NCBI RefSeq assembly: GCF_900086985.1
Contig: NZ_LT593974.1
Coordinates: 434,001-498,000 of the forward strand
Source of the DNA: Halomonas sp. HL-93
Lineage (GTDB): Bacteria; Pseudomonadota; Gammaproteobacteria; Pseudomonadales; Halomonadaceae
Direction of reading: 5' to 3'
DNA: 64,000 bases
The position numbers and the translations under genes were made by a program. Below are positions 17,646 through 26,179 of the stretch, one piece after another (positions within the stretch are counted from its first letter, which is position 1; every line of letters begins with the position of its first letter). Below the pieces are notes generated by a model. That model saw only the letters and a list, made by a program, of their open reading frames with translations. It had not been told where the DNA came from and ran no database searches.

Positions 17646-19169
17646 TCATTTGTAGCTGTCGATAGAGGCCGTTTCCTGCGTGTAGGCAGGTAACCGCTCG
17701 GGGTGGTACTCAGCATCATAGTCGTAGCGTGCCTGGGTAAAGCGCTCCACTACCGCTGTATCGCGACGATGCAGCGCATGGCTTAGGCCAACAAACAGCA
17801 GGGTATTTAGCAATAAGCCCCAGATGCCTGCATGGAAACCCCAAGGAGCGCTTAGCGGCCCAAAGGTCATCAGTAGCACACAGGCAACGCCGCCCCACAA
17901 GCCAGCAAGCGCAGCAGTAGGGTGGGCTTTTTTCCAGGCGATAGCGCCGATGGTGGGAATCACCAGTTGTGCGGTGCCCGCCAAAGCGGCAATGCCAATC
18001 GTCACTAGTACTCCGGGCACGGTGAGCGCCATGATGTAAGCGGCGAGGGAAAAGCCCACCAGTGATAAGCGGCCAATAAAAACAATACGTGCTTGGCTTG
18101 CTTCACGATTCACATAGCGCTTGTAGATATCCATCGTCACTACGGTGGAAACCGCGTGGATCTGTGAATTAGCAGTCGACATGGCGGCTGAAGCCCCGGC
18201 GGCCATAATCAGTGAAGCGAGCAGGTAAGGCGCATACTCCATCAGCATAATGGGCAGGATTTGGTCAGGGTTGTCTACATCGGGCTCAAGCAAGACCCCA
18301 GAGTAGCCAGATAGCACCGATCCCACATAGGCAAAGGCCGCCAAGCCCAGTAGAAATGGCATTAAGTTAAATAGCTTACCGCTTTTCACCGAATACATGC
18401 GTAGCCAAATTTGTGGCCCCATAAAAGCACCAATGGCGGTTACGACAAAGAGCGAGAACCACATGGGGTAGCCCATCGTGCCGTTAGGCCCTGGCATAGT
18501 GAGATGTTCTGGAGAGGACTGTTGTAACTGGCTAAAAAGCGCCGCCGGGCCACCCACTTGGGAAGAAATGTAGTAACCAGCGTACATCATGCCAAAGAAC
18601 AACAGGGCGCCATAAATCACGTCGGTCCAGGCGATAGCGCGAATGCCGCCAATCCATACGTAGATAATGATAATGAAGTAGAACAGCAGCGCTGCCAGCC
18701 AGAACGGAATCAACCCACCGGAGGCCACTTCAATTAAGTATGCCCCACCGGTTAGCTGAATCTGTAAATAAGGGATAGTGAAAATAAGAGTAATAGCGGC
18801 CACGGTAATGCGCAGGGCTTCGCTATTATAAAAATCACCGATTAAATCCGAAGGTGTTAAGTAGTTGAACCGCTTGCCTAAAAACCACACCCGCTTGCCA
18901 ATCCAGTAATACATAAAGCCAAATAGCAGGTTCCAGGCCAGCGCGGTAAGAAATACCGGGCCGTTGGTATAAAATGTGGCATTAGAGCCCAAGAAAGCAA
19001 AAGCACTCCACCAGGTTGCCGCCACGGTGAAGAACACAGCGATGCTGCCCATGGCGCGGCCTTGTACGAAAAAATCTTCACTGGTTTCCTGCGATTGACG
19101 CGCTGATAAAACCCCAACTATCAAGGGGATAATCATAAAAGCCGCGATAATTAATAAGCTGCCGGTCAT
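17646..19169 (-). CDS. sodium:solute symporter (SSS family)
   Basis: A 507-residue inner-membrane protein with about 13 hydrophobic segments, in the SLC5/SSS family (early WWSAFAFLGSNATFYTNGP and central GASAAMSTANSQIHAVSTVV). It imports an organic solute with sodium ions. The substrate is unknown; the operon partners (carbamoylase, amidase) suggest a ureido or amide compound, or an amino acid. A DUF3311 gene precedes it by 13 bp, a pairing common for this transporter subgroup. Confidence 0.88.
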   Translation of the reverse strand: MTGSLLIIAAFMIIPLIVGVLSARQSQETSEDFFVQGRAMGSIAVFFTVAATWWSAFAFLGSNATFYTNGPVFLTALAWNLLFGFMYYWIGKRVWFLGKRFNYLTPSDLIGDFYNSEALRITVAAITLIFTIPYLQIQLTGGAYLIEVASGGLIPFWLAALLFYFIIIIYVWIGGIRAIAWTDVIYGALLFFGMMYAGYYISSQVGGPAALFSQLQQSSPEHLTMPGPNGTMGYPMWFSLFVVTAIGAFMGPQIWLRMYSVKSGKLFNLMPFLLGLAAFAYVGSVLSGYSGVLLEPDVDNPDQILPIMLMEYAPYLLASLIMAAGASAAMSTANSQIHAVSTVVTMDIYKRYVNREASQARIVFIGRLSLVGFSLAAYIMALTVPGVLVTIGIAALAGTAQLVIPTIGAIAWKKAHPTAALAGLWGGVACVLLMTFGPLSAPWGFHAGIWGLLLNTLLFVGLSHALHRRDTAVVERFTQARYDYDAEYHPERLPAYTQETASIDSYK

Positions 19170-19182
19170 ACGTTATCCCCCT

Positions 19183-19425
19183 TTATGGCTGTTTAATGGC
19201 GTGCTTGGCATTGGGTGCTGGGCTACCCCAGTTGGTAAAGTACGCCACCAAAAAAAGTGCTGTTAACACAAACCACCAAAATAGGTTCCAGACAATAAGA
19301 AACGGAATGCCCAGTACCATGGGTTCTATTCGGTTAGCCAGCATAATGACCGGGCTTTCCAGCATTAAAAAGCTGAAAATTATGCCACCGTAGAGCGCTA
19401 GTTTGTGCGGAGTTAAATACTTCAT
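19183..19425 (-). CDS. DUF3311 small membrane protein
   Basis: An 80-residue protein with two hydrophobic helices (about 10-30 and 40-62), containing the WNLFWWFVLTALFL segment typical of DUF3311. Family members sit directly upstream of SSS-type symporters and probably form a small accessory subunit or aid assembly. It is the first gene of the minus-strand operon and is divergent from the aminotransferase. Confidence 0.8.
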   Translation of the reverse strand: MKYLTPHKLALYGGIIFSFLMLESPVIMLANRIEPMVLGIPFLIVWNLFWWFVLTALFLVAYFTNWGSPAPNAKHAIKQP

Positions 19426-19461
19426 AGTGAGTAAGCCCTTCAGTTGTAAGAAATTTGTGAG

Positions 19462-19476
19462 CAGTGCAATGCACTG
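19462..19476. promoter_or_regulatory. 15-bp palindrome, divergent promoter region
   Basis: CAGTGCAATGCACTG is a perfect 7-bp dyad around a single A. It lies 36 bp before the DUF3311 start codon, between the symporter operon and the aminotransferase, and is a candidate site for the GntR regulator. Confidence 0.5.
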
Positions 19477-19499
19477 TGGGGCGTGACCTGTATTATTAG

Positions 19500-19517
19500 T
19501 ATTTATTCGTATAAATA
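19500..19517. promoter_or_regulatory. TATTTAT dyad, divergent promoter region
   Basis: TATTTAT-TCGT-ATAAATA is a perfect inverted repeat near the middle of the 254-bp divergent region. It may be an operator or overlap promoter elements of either transcript. Confidence 0.4.
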
Positions 19518-19679
19518 TAACAATTAGGCAATTTGGTGATCAGCGTCAAGCGACTAGGATGCTGAAACAGCTTTTTTGCGTATGGATTTTCTAACGTGAA
19601 CAAAAGAAAAGCATAATTTTACAAACGTGTTTAGTCAGCCATGCTGAGGTGATGCCTTATAGCGATGGAGCTGGACACC

Positions 19680-21053
19680 ATGTTTGGACTAAAAAGCAAA
19701 ACATCCCCGCAGGCTTCTGCGGATGCTGTTGAAGATCACTCGCCTAATGCCGCGCTTAATCAGCATTACTGGATGCCGTTTAGCTCGAATCGGGACTTTC
19801 GTGCCAACCCGCGGGTGATTACCGGAGCGGAAGGTCGCTATTACATCGACGACCAGGGCCGTAAGCTGTTTGATTCGCTTTCCGGCCTATGGACCTGTGG
19901 TGCGGGCCACAACCGCGAAGAGATCCAAAAAGCCGTTGCAGCGCAGCTAGGCACCCTCGACTTTGCCCCTGGCTTCCAAATTGGCCACCCGCTGGCGTTC
20001 AAGCTGGCGGAAAAGGTCTCAAGCCTCACGCCCGCCGGGCTCGACCATGTGTTTTTCACTAACTCAGGCTCAGAAGCCGCGGATACCTCGGTCAAAATGG
20101 CCAAGGCCTACTGGCGCTTGAAAGGCAAGCCAGAGAAAACCCGCATGATCGGCCGTGCCAAGGGCTACCATGGCGTCAACATTGGCGGCACTAGCCTGGG
20201 CGGTATTGGCCCCAACCGGAAACACTACGGCCCATTGATGGACGTCACGCACCTACCGCATACCCTGCAAGCGGGCCACGCCTATACGCGTGGCCAGGCG
20301 GAAACCGGCGTCGAGCTTGCCGATGCGCTGCTCGATCAAATCGCGCTGCACGACGCCTCGACCATTGCGGCGGTGATTGTCGAGCCGATGTCAGGCTCGG
20401 CGGGGGTGATTGTGCCCCCCAAAGGCTACCTGGATCGGCTGCGTGAGATATGTACCGCCCACGATATCCTGCTGATCTTCGACGAGGTGATCACTGCCTT
20501 CGGGCGCAGTGGTGCCACCACAGGTGCCGAGGCCTTTGGCGTGACGCCGGATATCATGAACGTTGCCAAGCAGATCACCAACGGCGCCATCCCCATGGGC
20601 GCGGTGATCGCCTCCAGCGAGATTTTCGATACCTTTATGCACGCGGGCGGCCCCCAGCACGCGGTTGAATTCCCCCACGGCTATACTTACAGCGCCCACC
20701 CGGTGGCCTGTGCGGCGGGGCTCGCTGCGCTTGACATGATGGAGCGTGACAACTTCCCCGCCCAGGTGAAGGCCATCGCGCCTACCTTTGAGCAGAAGCT
20801 GCACGCCCTGAAAGGGCGCAACCATATTGTCGATATTCGCAACTACGGTCTGGCCGGGGCGATTCAGTTGGCCCCCCGCGATGGCGATCCCACGATTCGT
20901 CCCCGCGACGCGCACATGGCGCTTTGGGAGGCGGGCTTCTACGTGCGCTACGGCGGCGACACGCTGCAGTTCGGCCCTCCGTTTGGCACTACCGAGGCCG
21001 AACTCGAGCGCCTGTTCGACGCGGTGGCGACCACCCTGGATTCGCTGGCATAG
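19680..21053 (+). CDS. bauA: beta-alanine:pyruvate aminotransferase (class III)
   Basis: A 457-residue class III (omega) PLP aminotransferase transferring the amino group of beta-alanine to pyruvate to give malonate semialdehyde and alanine. Family marks are HYWMPFSSNRDF, FTNSGSEAADTSVKMA, LIFDEVITAFGRSG and the PLP lysine in NVAKQITNGAIPMGAV. The ATG at 19680 has GGAG 9 nt upstream; an in-frame ATG at 19665 is the alternative. It is followed by the semialdehyde dehydrogenase after 20 bp, which supports the beta-alanine (or beta-aminoisobutyrate) role over other omega-amino acids. Also called oapT. Confidence 0.88.
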   Translation: MFGLKSKTSPQASADAVEDHSPNAALNQHYWMPFSSNRDFRANPRVITGAEGRYYIDDQGRKLFDSLSGLWTCGAGHNREEIQKAVAAQLGTLDFAPGFQIGHPLAFKLAEKVSSLTPAGLDHVFFTNSGSEAADTSVKMAKAYWRLKGKPEKTRMIGRAKGYHGVNIGGTSLGGIGPNRKHYGPLMDVTHLPHTLQAGHAYTRGQAETGVELADALLDQIALHDASTIAAVIVEPMSGSAGVIVPPKGYLDRLREICTAHDILLIFDEVITAFGRSGATTGAEAFGVTPDIMNVAKQITNGAIPMGAVIASSEIFDTFMHAGGPQHAVEFPHGYTYSAHPVACAAGLAALDMMERDNFPAQVKAIAPTFEQKLHALKGRNHIVDIRNYGLAGAIQLAPRDGDPTIRPRDAHMALWEAGFYVRYGGDTLQFGPPFGTTEAELERLFDAVATTLDSLA

Positions 21054-21073
21054 GTTATTTCGGAGAGTAAAAC

Positions 21074-22570
21074 ATGAGTGTTGTTTCCCACCTGATTAAC
21101 GGTGAGTTGATCGAAAGTCAGCGCACGCTGGACGTGACTAACCCCTCAACGGGCAAGGTGATCCGCCAGGTGGCGGATGCTAATGCTGCCGACGTGGAAC
21201 GCGCGATTGCCGCCGCCCAGGCGGCGTTTCCCGCCTGGCGCGATACGCCACCCAACAAGCGCGCCCAGGTCATGTACCGCTTCAAGCAGCTGCTCGAAGA
21301 TAACGCCGACCGCCTGGTGCAGCTGGTCAGCGAAGAGCACGGCAAAACCCCTGAAGACGCCATGGGCGAGCTCAAACGGGGTATAGAGAACGTCGAGTAC
21401 GCCTGCGGCGTGCCGGAGCTGCTGAAGGGTGAGTATTCCCACAACGTCGGGCCGGGCATCGATGCCTGGTCCAACTTCCAGCCTCTGGGCGTGGTGGCGG
21501 GCATTACCCCGTTCAACTTCCCCGCCATGGTGCCGCTGTGGATGTACCCGATGGCGATTGCCTGCGGTAACACCTTTATCCTCAAGCCGTCGGAAAAAGA
21601 CCCCTCCGCGGCCATGGCGGTGGCGGAACTGCTCCAGGAAGCCGGGCTCCCCAACGGTGTGATGAACGTGGTGCACGGCGGGCGCGAAGCGGTGGAAACG
21701 CTGCTCGATGCCAAGGCCGTCAAAGCCATTTCGTTTGTCGGCTCCACCCCGGTCGCCGAGGCGATCTATACCCGTGGCTCCGCCGCCGGTAAGCGTGTGC
21801 AGGCCTTGGGCGGCGCTAAAAACCACGCCGTGGTGCTGCCGGATGCCGATCTGGAAAACGCCGCCAACACCCTGATGGGCGCGGCATATGGCAGCTGCGG
21901 CGAGCGCTGTATGGCGATCTCGGTCGCCGTATGCGTGGGCGATGAGACCGCCAATCGACTGGTGGAAACCATGCTGCCCAAAATCGCCCACCTCAAAGTG
22001 GGCCCGGGCACCGAGAAAGGCCTGGATATGGGGCCGCTGGTCACCGCCGAGCACCGCGATAAAGTGCTGAGCTTTATCGAGGACGGCGTGAGTGCCGGAG
22101 CCACGCTGGTCGCCGATGGGCGTAAGCTGACAGTGCCGGGCCATGAAGAGGGTTACTTTGTCGGCGGCTGCCTGTTCGATAACGTCACCGCCGAGATGCG
22201 TATCTACCAGGAAGAGATTTTCGGGCCGGTACTCTGCGTTGTTCGGGTGGGCAGCCTGGACGACGCCATGCAGCTGATCAACGACCACGAGTACGGCAAC
22301 GGCACCTGCCTGTTCACCCGCGATGGCGAAGCCGCCCGCCGCTTTACCGACGGTATTGAAGTGGGCATGGTCGGGGTCAACGTACCGCTGCCAGTGCCTG
22401 TGGCGTATCACAGCTTTGGCGGCTGGAAGCGCTCGCTGTTTGGCGACCTTCATGCCTACGGGCCTGACTCGGTGCGCTTCTATACCCGCCGCAAGGCGGT
22501 GTCCCAGCGCTGGCCGTCGGTCAGTGAAGCGACCCAGGCCGAGTTCTCGTTCCCGGCCAATCAGAGTTGA
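21074..22570 (+). CDS. mmsA: CoA-acylating methylmalonate/malonate-semialdehyde dehydrogenase
   Basis: A 498-residue aldehyde dehydrogenase of the CoA-dependent MMSDH type. The catalytic cysteine is in YGSCGERCMA, the glycine loop in SFVGSTPVAE, and the NAD site around ITPFNFPAMVPLWM. It converts malonate semialdehyde to acetyl-CoA, or methylmalonate semialdehyde to propionyl-CoA, completing beta-alanine or beta-aminoisobutyrate catabolism. GGAGAG precedes the ATG, and a strong terminator follows. Confidence 0.92.
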   Translation: MSVVSHLINGELIESQRTLDVTNPSTGKVIRQVADANAADVERAIAAAQAAFPAWRDTPPNKRAQVMYRFKQLLEDNADRLVQLVSEEHGKTPEDAMGELKRGIENVEYACGVPELLKGEYSHNVGPGIDAWSNFQPLGVVAGITPFNFPAMVPLWMYPMAIACGNTFILKPSEKDPSAAMAVAELLQEAGLPNGVMNVVHGGREAVETLLDAKAVKAISFVGSTPVAEAIYTRGSAAGKRVQALGGAKNHAVVLPDADLENAANTLMGAAYGSCGERCMAISVAVCVGDETANRLVETMLPKIAHLKVGPGTEKGLDMGPLVTAEHRDKVLSFIEDGVSAGATLVADGRKLTVPGHEEGYFVGGCLFDNVTAEMRIYQEEIFGPVLCVVRVGSLDDAMQLINDHEYGNGTCLFTRDGEAARRFTDGIEVGMVGVNVPLPVPVAYHSFGGWKRSLFGDLHAYGPDSVRFYTRRKAVSQRWPSVSEATQAEFSFPANQS

Positions 22571-22598
22571 CGTCCTGGGGTAACTAGGACATCTTCTC

Positions 22599-22629
22599 AG
22601 CACCATCGCCCGGCGGTGGTGCTTTTTTT
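22599..22629 (+). terminator. rho-independent terminator after mmsA
   Basis: AGCACCATCGC (22599-22609) pairs with GCGGTGGTGCT (22613-22623), one G-T pair, loop CCG, followed by seven T. It ends the bauA-mmsA transcript ahead of the RutR-like gene. Confidence 0.85.
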
Positions 22630-22665
22630 GGTGCGTACTTCAGGCGTAAAAGGGACGAGGACAGC

Positions 22666-23286
22666 GTGGCAAGAACTCAGGACGAAATTCGGCAAACCAA
22701 CGTGAAAAAGATTCTTCAGGCGGCGGAACAGCTGTTTGCTGAAAAGGGCTATGCCGGCGCCTCCATGGGCGATATCGCCCAGCTGGCCGACATTCCCAAA
22801 TCCAATGTGCACTATTACTTTGCGACCAAAAAAGCCCTCTATCAGGAAGTGCTGCTGGAGCTTTTGGAGGTATGGAAGCAGGACGCGCTGTGCTTTGAGC
22901 TCTATGACGATCCCCGCGTGGTGCTCTCCAGCTACATTCGCGCCAAGATGAACCACTCGCGTAACCGCGCCCACGGTTCCAAGGTCTGGGCCGCCGAGGT
23001 GATGCAGGGTGCACCGATCCTTAAAGAGTGCCTGCGCGACAACCTTTACGAATGGGCCAAGCTCAAGGAGGCCAAGATTCGTGAATGGATCGACACGGGC
23101 CAGATCAATCCCGTCGAGCCTTCCTATCTGCTCTACATGATCTGGGCGTCGACCCAGCACTACGCCGACTTCGACTACCAGATCTACCTGCTCAACGACG
23201 ACCAACCGCTTGACGACCTGCAGTTTGAAAAAGCCGTGCAGTCAGTCACCTCGGTCATCCTTCGGGGGATTGGCCTGACGGCGTGA
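22666..23286 (+). CDS. RutR-like TetR family pyrimidine regulator
   Basis: A 206-residue TetR protein with an N-terminal HTH (about 10-60, IAQLADIPKSNVHYYFATKK) and a C-terminal domain of the RutR type. The segment YMIWASTQHYADF is nearly identical to E. coli RutR, where the W and Q (same spacing here) contact uracil as I recall. It starts at GTG with GAGG upstream. Adjacency to bauA-mmsA, the end of pyrimidine and beta-alanine breakdown, supports a uracil/thymine or related sensor. The 3' end of this gene is a recombination hot spot: related copies of its last codons recur at 34825 and 36423, and the AbiE cassette begins straight after it. Confidence 0.85.
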   Translation: MARTQDEIRQTNVKKILQAAEQLFAEKGYAGASMGDIAQLADIPKSNVHYYFATKKALYQEVLLELLEVWKQDALCFELYDDPRVVLSSYIRAKMNHSRNRAHGSKVWAAEVMQGAPILKECLRDNLYEWAKLKEAKIREWIDTGQINPVEPSYLLYMIWASTQHYADFDYQIYLLNDDQPLDDLQFEKAVQSVTSVILRGIGLTA

Positions 23287-23310
23287 ACGAAAAGTGGCTT
23301 GAAGGCATTT

Positions 23311-23354
23311 AAGTGTACATCTATGCTATGTATATATAGTCTAGGTGTTCACTT
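23311..23354 (+). promoter_or_regulatory. AbiEi operator/promoter, copy A
   Basis: Arms AAGTGTACATCTATGCTAT (23311-23329) and ATAGTCTAGGTGTTCACTT (23336-23354) are inverted, matching at 15 of 19. TATAGT at 23335-23340 can serve as the -10, placing the start of transcription only about 7 nt before the ATG at 23355. AbiEi proteins are known to bind inverted repeats in their own promoter. Confidence 0.6.
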
Positions 23355-23894
23355 ATGAATCATATGGTCGCCCGCCAACGCTTGGATGCATGGGATCGCC
23401 AGGGGCGCACTATTTTCACGTTGCGAGATCTCGCCAAGCTGTTCCATGAAGATAACTCGAAAACGCTACAGGAAGGGGTGAACCGCCTCCGTCGTCATGG
23501 AGTGCTGGAAAGTGTTGCGCGGGGTATCTATCGCTATACCCTGTCTCGAACTCCAGACGCTTATCGACTGGAGCGTATCGCCCGGGCCATGCGGCGCGGC
23601 GAATATAGTTACGTCTCCTTAGAGTCGGCTTTATCTGAATATGGCGCTATCTCACAGATTCCGGTGGATCGACTGACTGTTATGACCACCGGCCGAAAGG
23701 GCACTTATCGCACACCTTATGGCACCATCGAGTTCACCCATACACGCCGCCCAGTCACCGAGCTGATGGGGCGCATGAAAGATATTGGTCGGCCCCTCAA
23801 AATCGCGACGCCTGAAGCCGCTTGGGCTGACCTTAAACGCGTAGGGCGAAATACCCATATGGTCGATGTTGAGGTGTTGAATGAACCGAATTGA
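23355..23894 (+). CDS. abiEi: AbiEi-type antitoxin, copy A (orphan)
   Basis: A 179-residue type IV antitoxin/autorepressor. The N-terminal winged helix (about 1-60, with IFTLRDLAKLFHEDNSKTLQ and GVNRLRRHGVL) is followed by the AbiEi C-terminal domain. It is about 92% identical by eye to copy B at 34944-35483. There is no Shine-Dalgarno; the ATG abuts the operator arm, suggesting a leaderless or near-leaderless mRNA, as in copy B. Its toxin partner is truncated after about 20 codons, so it persists as an antitoxin without a toxin at this locus. It could still neutralise or cross-repress copy B. Confidence 0.85.
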   Translation: MNHMVARQRLDAWDRQGRTIFTLRDLAKLFHEDNSKTLQEGVNRLRRHGVLESVARGIYRYTLSRTPDAYRLERIARAMRRGEYSYVSLESALSEYGAISQIPVDRLTVMTTGRKGTYRTPYGTIEFTHTRRPVTELMGRMKDIGRPLKIATPEAAWADLKRVGRNTHMVDVEVLNEPN

Positions 23895-23988
23895 GCCTGG
23901 GGATTATGAAAAGCTAGTGGTGAAAGCTATGAGAAATCCGGCTTATATACTGAACATTTGGCTCTATAATCTCTTGGAGTGGCCTTGA
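23881..23988 (+). pseudogene. truncated abiEii toxin, copy A
   Basis: It begins with an ATG overlapping the abiEi end by 14 bp, exactly as in the intact copy. The first 20 or so codons match the copy B toxin (IEPGDYEKLV, then A-M-x-x-P-A). Homology stops near 23943 and the frame runs into unrelated sequence with a stop at 23986-23988. The remaining 290 or so residues, including the nucleotidyltransferase motifs, are gone. The AraC gene on the other strand ends inside it. Confidence 0.85.
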
Positions 23989-24880
23989 CAACTTGAGAGA
24001 ATGTCTTTGAGAAAGATGAAGCGCTATTAAACCCGCAACGCTCGGAGATCAATCCAATAGGCAGTTCCGTAGTTATCAGTAGCTGTGATGCTTTGTGAAT
24101 GCGCTGAGCGATGACATATTGAAGAGGTGTCATACCAAAAGTGGTTTTAAAAGCATGAATAAAGTAATATTTGCTAAGGCAAGCCACTTTGGCTAGTTCG
24201 TCAAGCGAAATATCATTAGCTAAATTGGCCTGAATAAAATCAATCACCTCTCTACGTCGTGCCCGAGATAACCTAGGTTTTTTGGAGATTTCCTTTTTTT
24301 CAACGCTGCTATATCGTTTCAAAACATGTAGTGCAAACAAGTTAAGCGTTTGCTCTACATAAAGTGATGAAATAGCTGAAGGAGAAGCCAATGCATCCTT
24401 GAGCCCGCACGCCAAACCGGTCATTACGGGATCCTGAATGTTCATGCGATGGCCGACTCGGATAACAGGGTTCGCCTGGCCAAAGCATTCAATTGCCTTT
24501 AAGTGAAGAAGTTCAGGTGACAAGTGTATTCGGCAAATACAGGGTGTTTGACTCGCTTCTCCAGAGTGCGGTTTCCAGTAAATCTGGTTTTCTAGTGCAG
24601 GCGCGATAAACCAGTCATGTTTTCGCTTTCGATAAGTACGCCAACCGCCATTATTGTACTGATACTCACCAATTTCCTCGTTAGCGCTATACAAAACGAA
24701 TTGATGTTCTTCTGTGGCAGGGCGTAAGCTTTCCTCGGGATCGCGGGGCTGAGTGTGCCAGCCGACATAATAACTCCCCAATTGTGAATTGGATGAGCTA
24801 AGTGCCATTTCGCCTGGAATATATTTCTCGTAATCATCTCCGCGAACCGGACTGGAGCTGACGTTCCGCATAGTCATCAT
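23927..24880 (-). CDS. AraC family regulator
   Basis: A 317-residue regulator with an N-terminal cupin-like sensing half and a C-terminal AraC HTH domain (about 210-310, with ISLDELAKVACLSKYYFIHAFK and LISERCGFNSASSFSKTF). It lies 114 bp downstream of the MFS gene on the same strand and probably controls the operon at 24995-32422. Its last codons and stop lie on sequence that, on the other strand, is the start of the truncated abiEii, so its original C-terminus may have been trimmed or replaced at the island junction. AAGG precedes the start. Confidence 0.85.
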   Translation of the reverse strand: MMTMRNVSSSPVRGDDYEKYIPGEMALSSSNSQLGSYYVGWHTQPRDPEESLRPATEEHQFVLYSANEEIGEYQYNNGGWRTYRKRKHDWFIAPALENQIYWKPHSGEASQTPCICRIHLSPELLHLKAIECFGQANPVIRVGHRMNIQDPVMTGLACGLKDALASPSAISSLYVEQTLNLFALHVLKRYSSVEKKEISKKPRLSRARRREVIDFIQANLANDISLDELAKVACLSKYYFIHAFKTTFGMTPLQYVIAQRIHKASQLLITTELPIGLISERCGFNSASSFSKTFSQVVKATPRDYRAKCSVYKPDFS

Positions 24881-24994
24881 CCTTGGATCAGGACATCAAC
24901 CTAAAGCCTAGCATCTTTGATTAGGATGCGTGCCAGATTATAACGCATCGAATCTGATTGCCGAGGGAAGCGCGTCACAAATATGTTGGCTGGT

Positions 24995-26179
24995 TCACCA
25001 GGGCGGTTGGCCAAGCCTCACAAAGCCACCGCACTGCCAAACACTGATTAGAAAAGCGGTCAGGCATAGGGCTGCTGCGGTCAGAAGCAGTATGGGGAAT
25101 TGCCCCAATTGGTACAACCAACCGAAAGTAATTCCTGCCACCATGGTTCCTCCGTAGGCCACGGCACTATATATTCCCATAAGCCGCACCCGTTGCCGTT
25201 CATCGAGCTGCGTGAGAATAGAAACTAGGCAGTTGAGTCCTATCTGGTTGACGATGCCCCAAAGCATACACCCTAGTACCAAGCTCCAATATTGCTGAGC
25301 TAGGAGTAGAAACCCCAGGTAGATGCCAGCAATGGCCAGGAGGACGGTTCTGATTAATTTCTGAGGTGTCCAAATATCGAGAAGGCTCCCACACATACCA
25401 GCCAAGCCAAACCCAAGACCGTAGGCCAATACCGCAAAGCCTGCATGAGCCGCTGCTAGATCCAATCCTTGCTGAACTTGGCTTCCAAGAAATGTGTACG
25501 TGCCATAGAAGCTCACCATATATAGGAAGCTGATCATCAATGTTGATTTTGCTTCTGGGATGGCCAAGGCCTGAACCAGTGTTGTGGATCCACCCGCGAC
25601 GCTTGCCCTCCCTGGAGGAAGACGAGAAAAGCCCAGAGTGGCAAGGAAGGTCAGGAGGAAGACTAAATAATAGGCGTAGCGCCATGATAGTAAGTCTGAA
25701 ACAAATGCGCTCAATGGAACACCGGCCACCATAGCTAAAGACCACCCAGTGATGACCTTCCCCAGTGTGGCTGATTCATGCCCTTTAGGGGCAATAATCG
25801 CCGTCATCGAGTACAGTGTTGGCAGCATTATGCCCGCTCCCACGCCAGCCAACGACTGGGCTAAAATCAGTATCGCCCAGTCGGTTGCTAGCCCTGAGGC
25901 AAGAATGCCTGCCGCTAGAGTGCAGCCTGACAATTGAAGCGTCAGGCGATACTCGAGGCGTTGAGCTAACCCTGTCAGAAACAGCCCAGCCATTGCCGTT
26001 GAGCCGCCGTAAGCAGACACAGCCCAGGCTACCTGAGCAACGCTGGCCCTCAGTGAGTGGGCTATATCATTCAGAATGGGACTCATGAGGAACGCGTTAG
26101 AGCCAATGACTGCCACACCAAGCATAAGGACGATCGTACGGAACGTAACGTTATCCTCCAGATTCTGAGAGACCGTCAT
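24995..26179 (-). CDS. MFS transporter, drug/metabolite exporter type
   Basis: A 394-residue protein with about 12 transmembrane segments. It resembles DHA1-like sugar/drug efflux members, with the motif A-like region after TM2 and GVPLSAFVSDLLSWRYAYYLVFLL in TM5-6. It overlaps the amidohydrolase end by 4 bp (ATGA), so is translationally coupled, and is the last gene of the unknown operon. It may export the product of the pathway or a toxic substrate; direction and substrate are inferred only from family. Confidence 0.8.
   Translation of the reverse strand: MTVSQNLEDNVTFRTIVLMLGVAVIGSNAFLMSPILNDIAHSLRASVAQVAWAVSAYGGSTAMAGLFLTGLAQRLEYRLTLQLSGCTLAAGILASGLATDWAILILAQSLAGVGAGIMLPTLYSMTAIIAPKGHESATLGKVITGWSLAMVAGVPLSAFVSDLLSWRYAYYLVFLLTFLATLGFSRLPPGRASVAGGSTTLVQALAIPEAKSTLMISFLYMVSFYGTYTFLGSQVQQGLDLAAAHAGFAVLAYGLGFGLAGMCGSLLDIWTPQKLIRTVLLAIAGIYLGFLLLAQQYWSLVLGCMLWGIVNQIGLNCLVSILTQLDERQRVRLMGIYSAVAYGGTMVAGITFGWLYQLGQFPILLLTAAALCLTAFLISVWQCGGFVRLGQPPW

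Noticed and set aside
21146..22606. 486-residue minus-strand open frame opposite mmsA
   Set aside because: It is a shadow of a GC-rich gene: His/Gly/Arg-rich composition, no family likeness, while the plus strand encodes a full aldehyde dehydrogenase.
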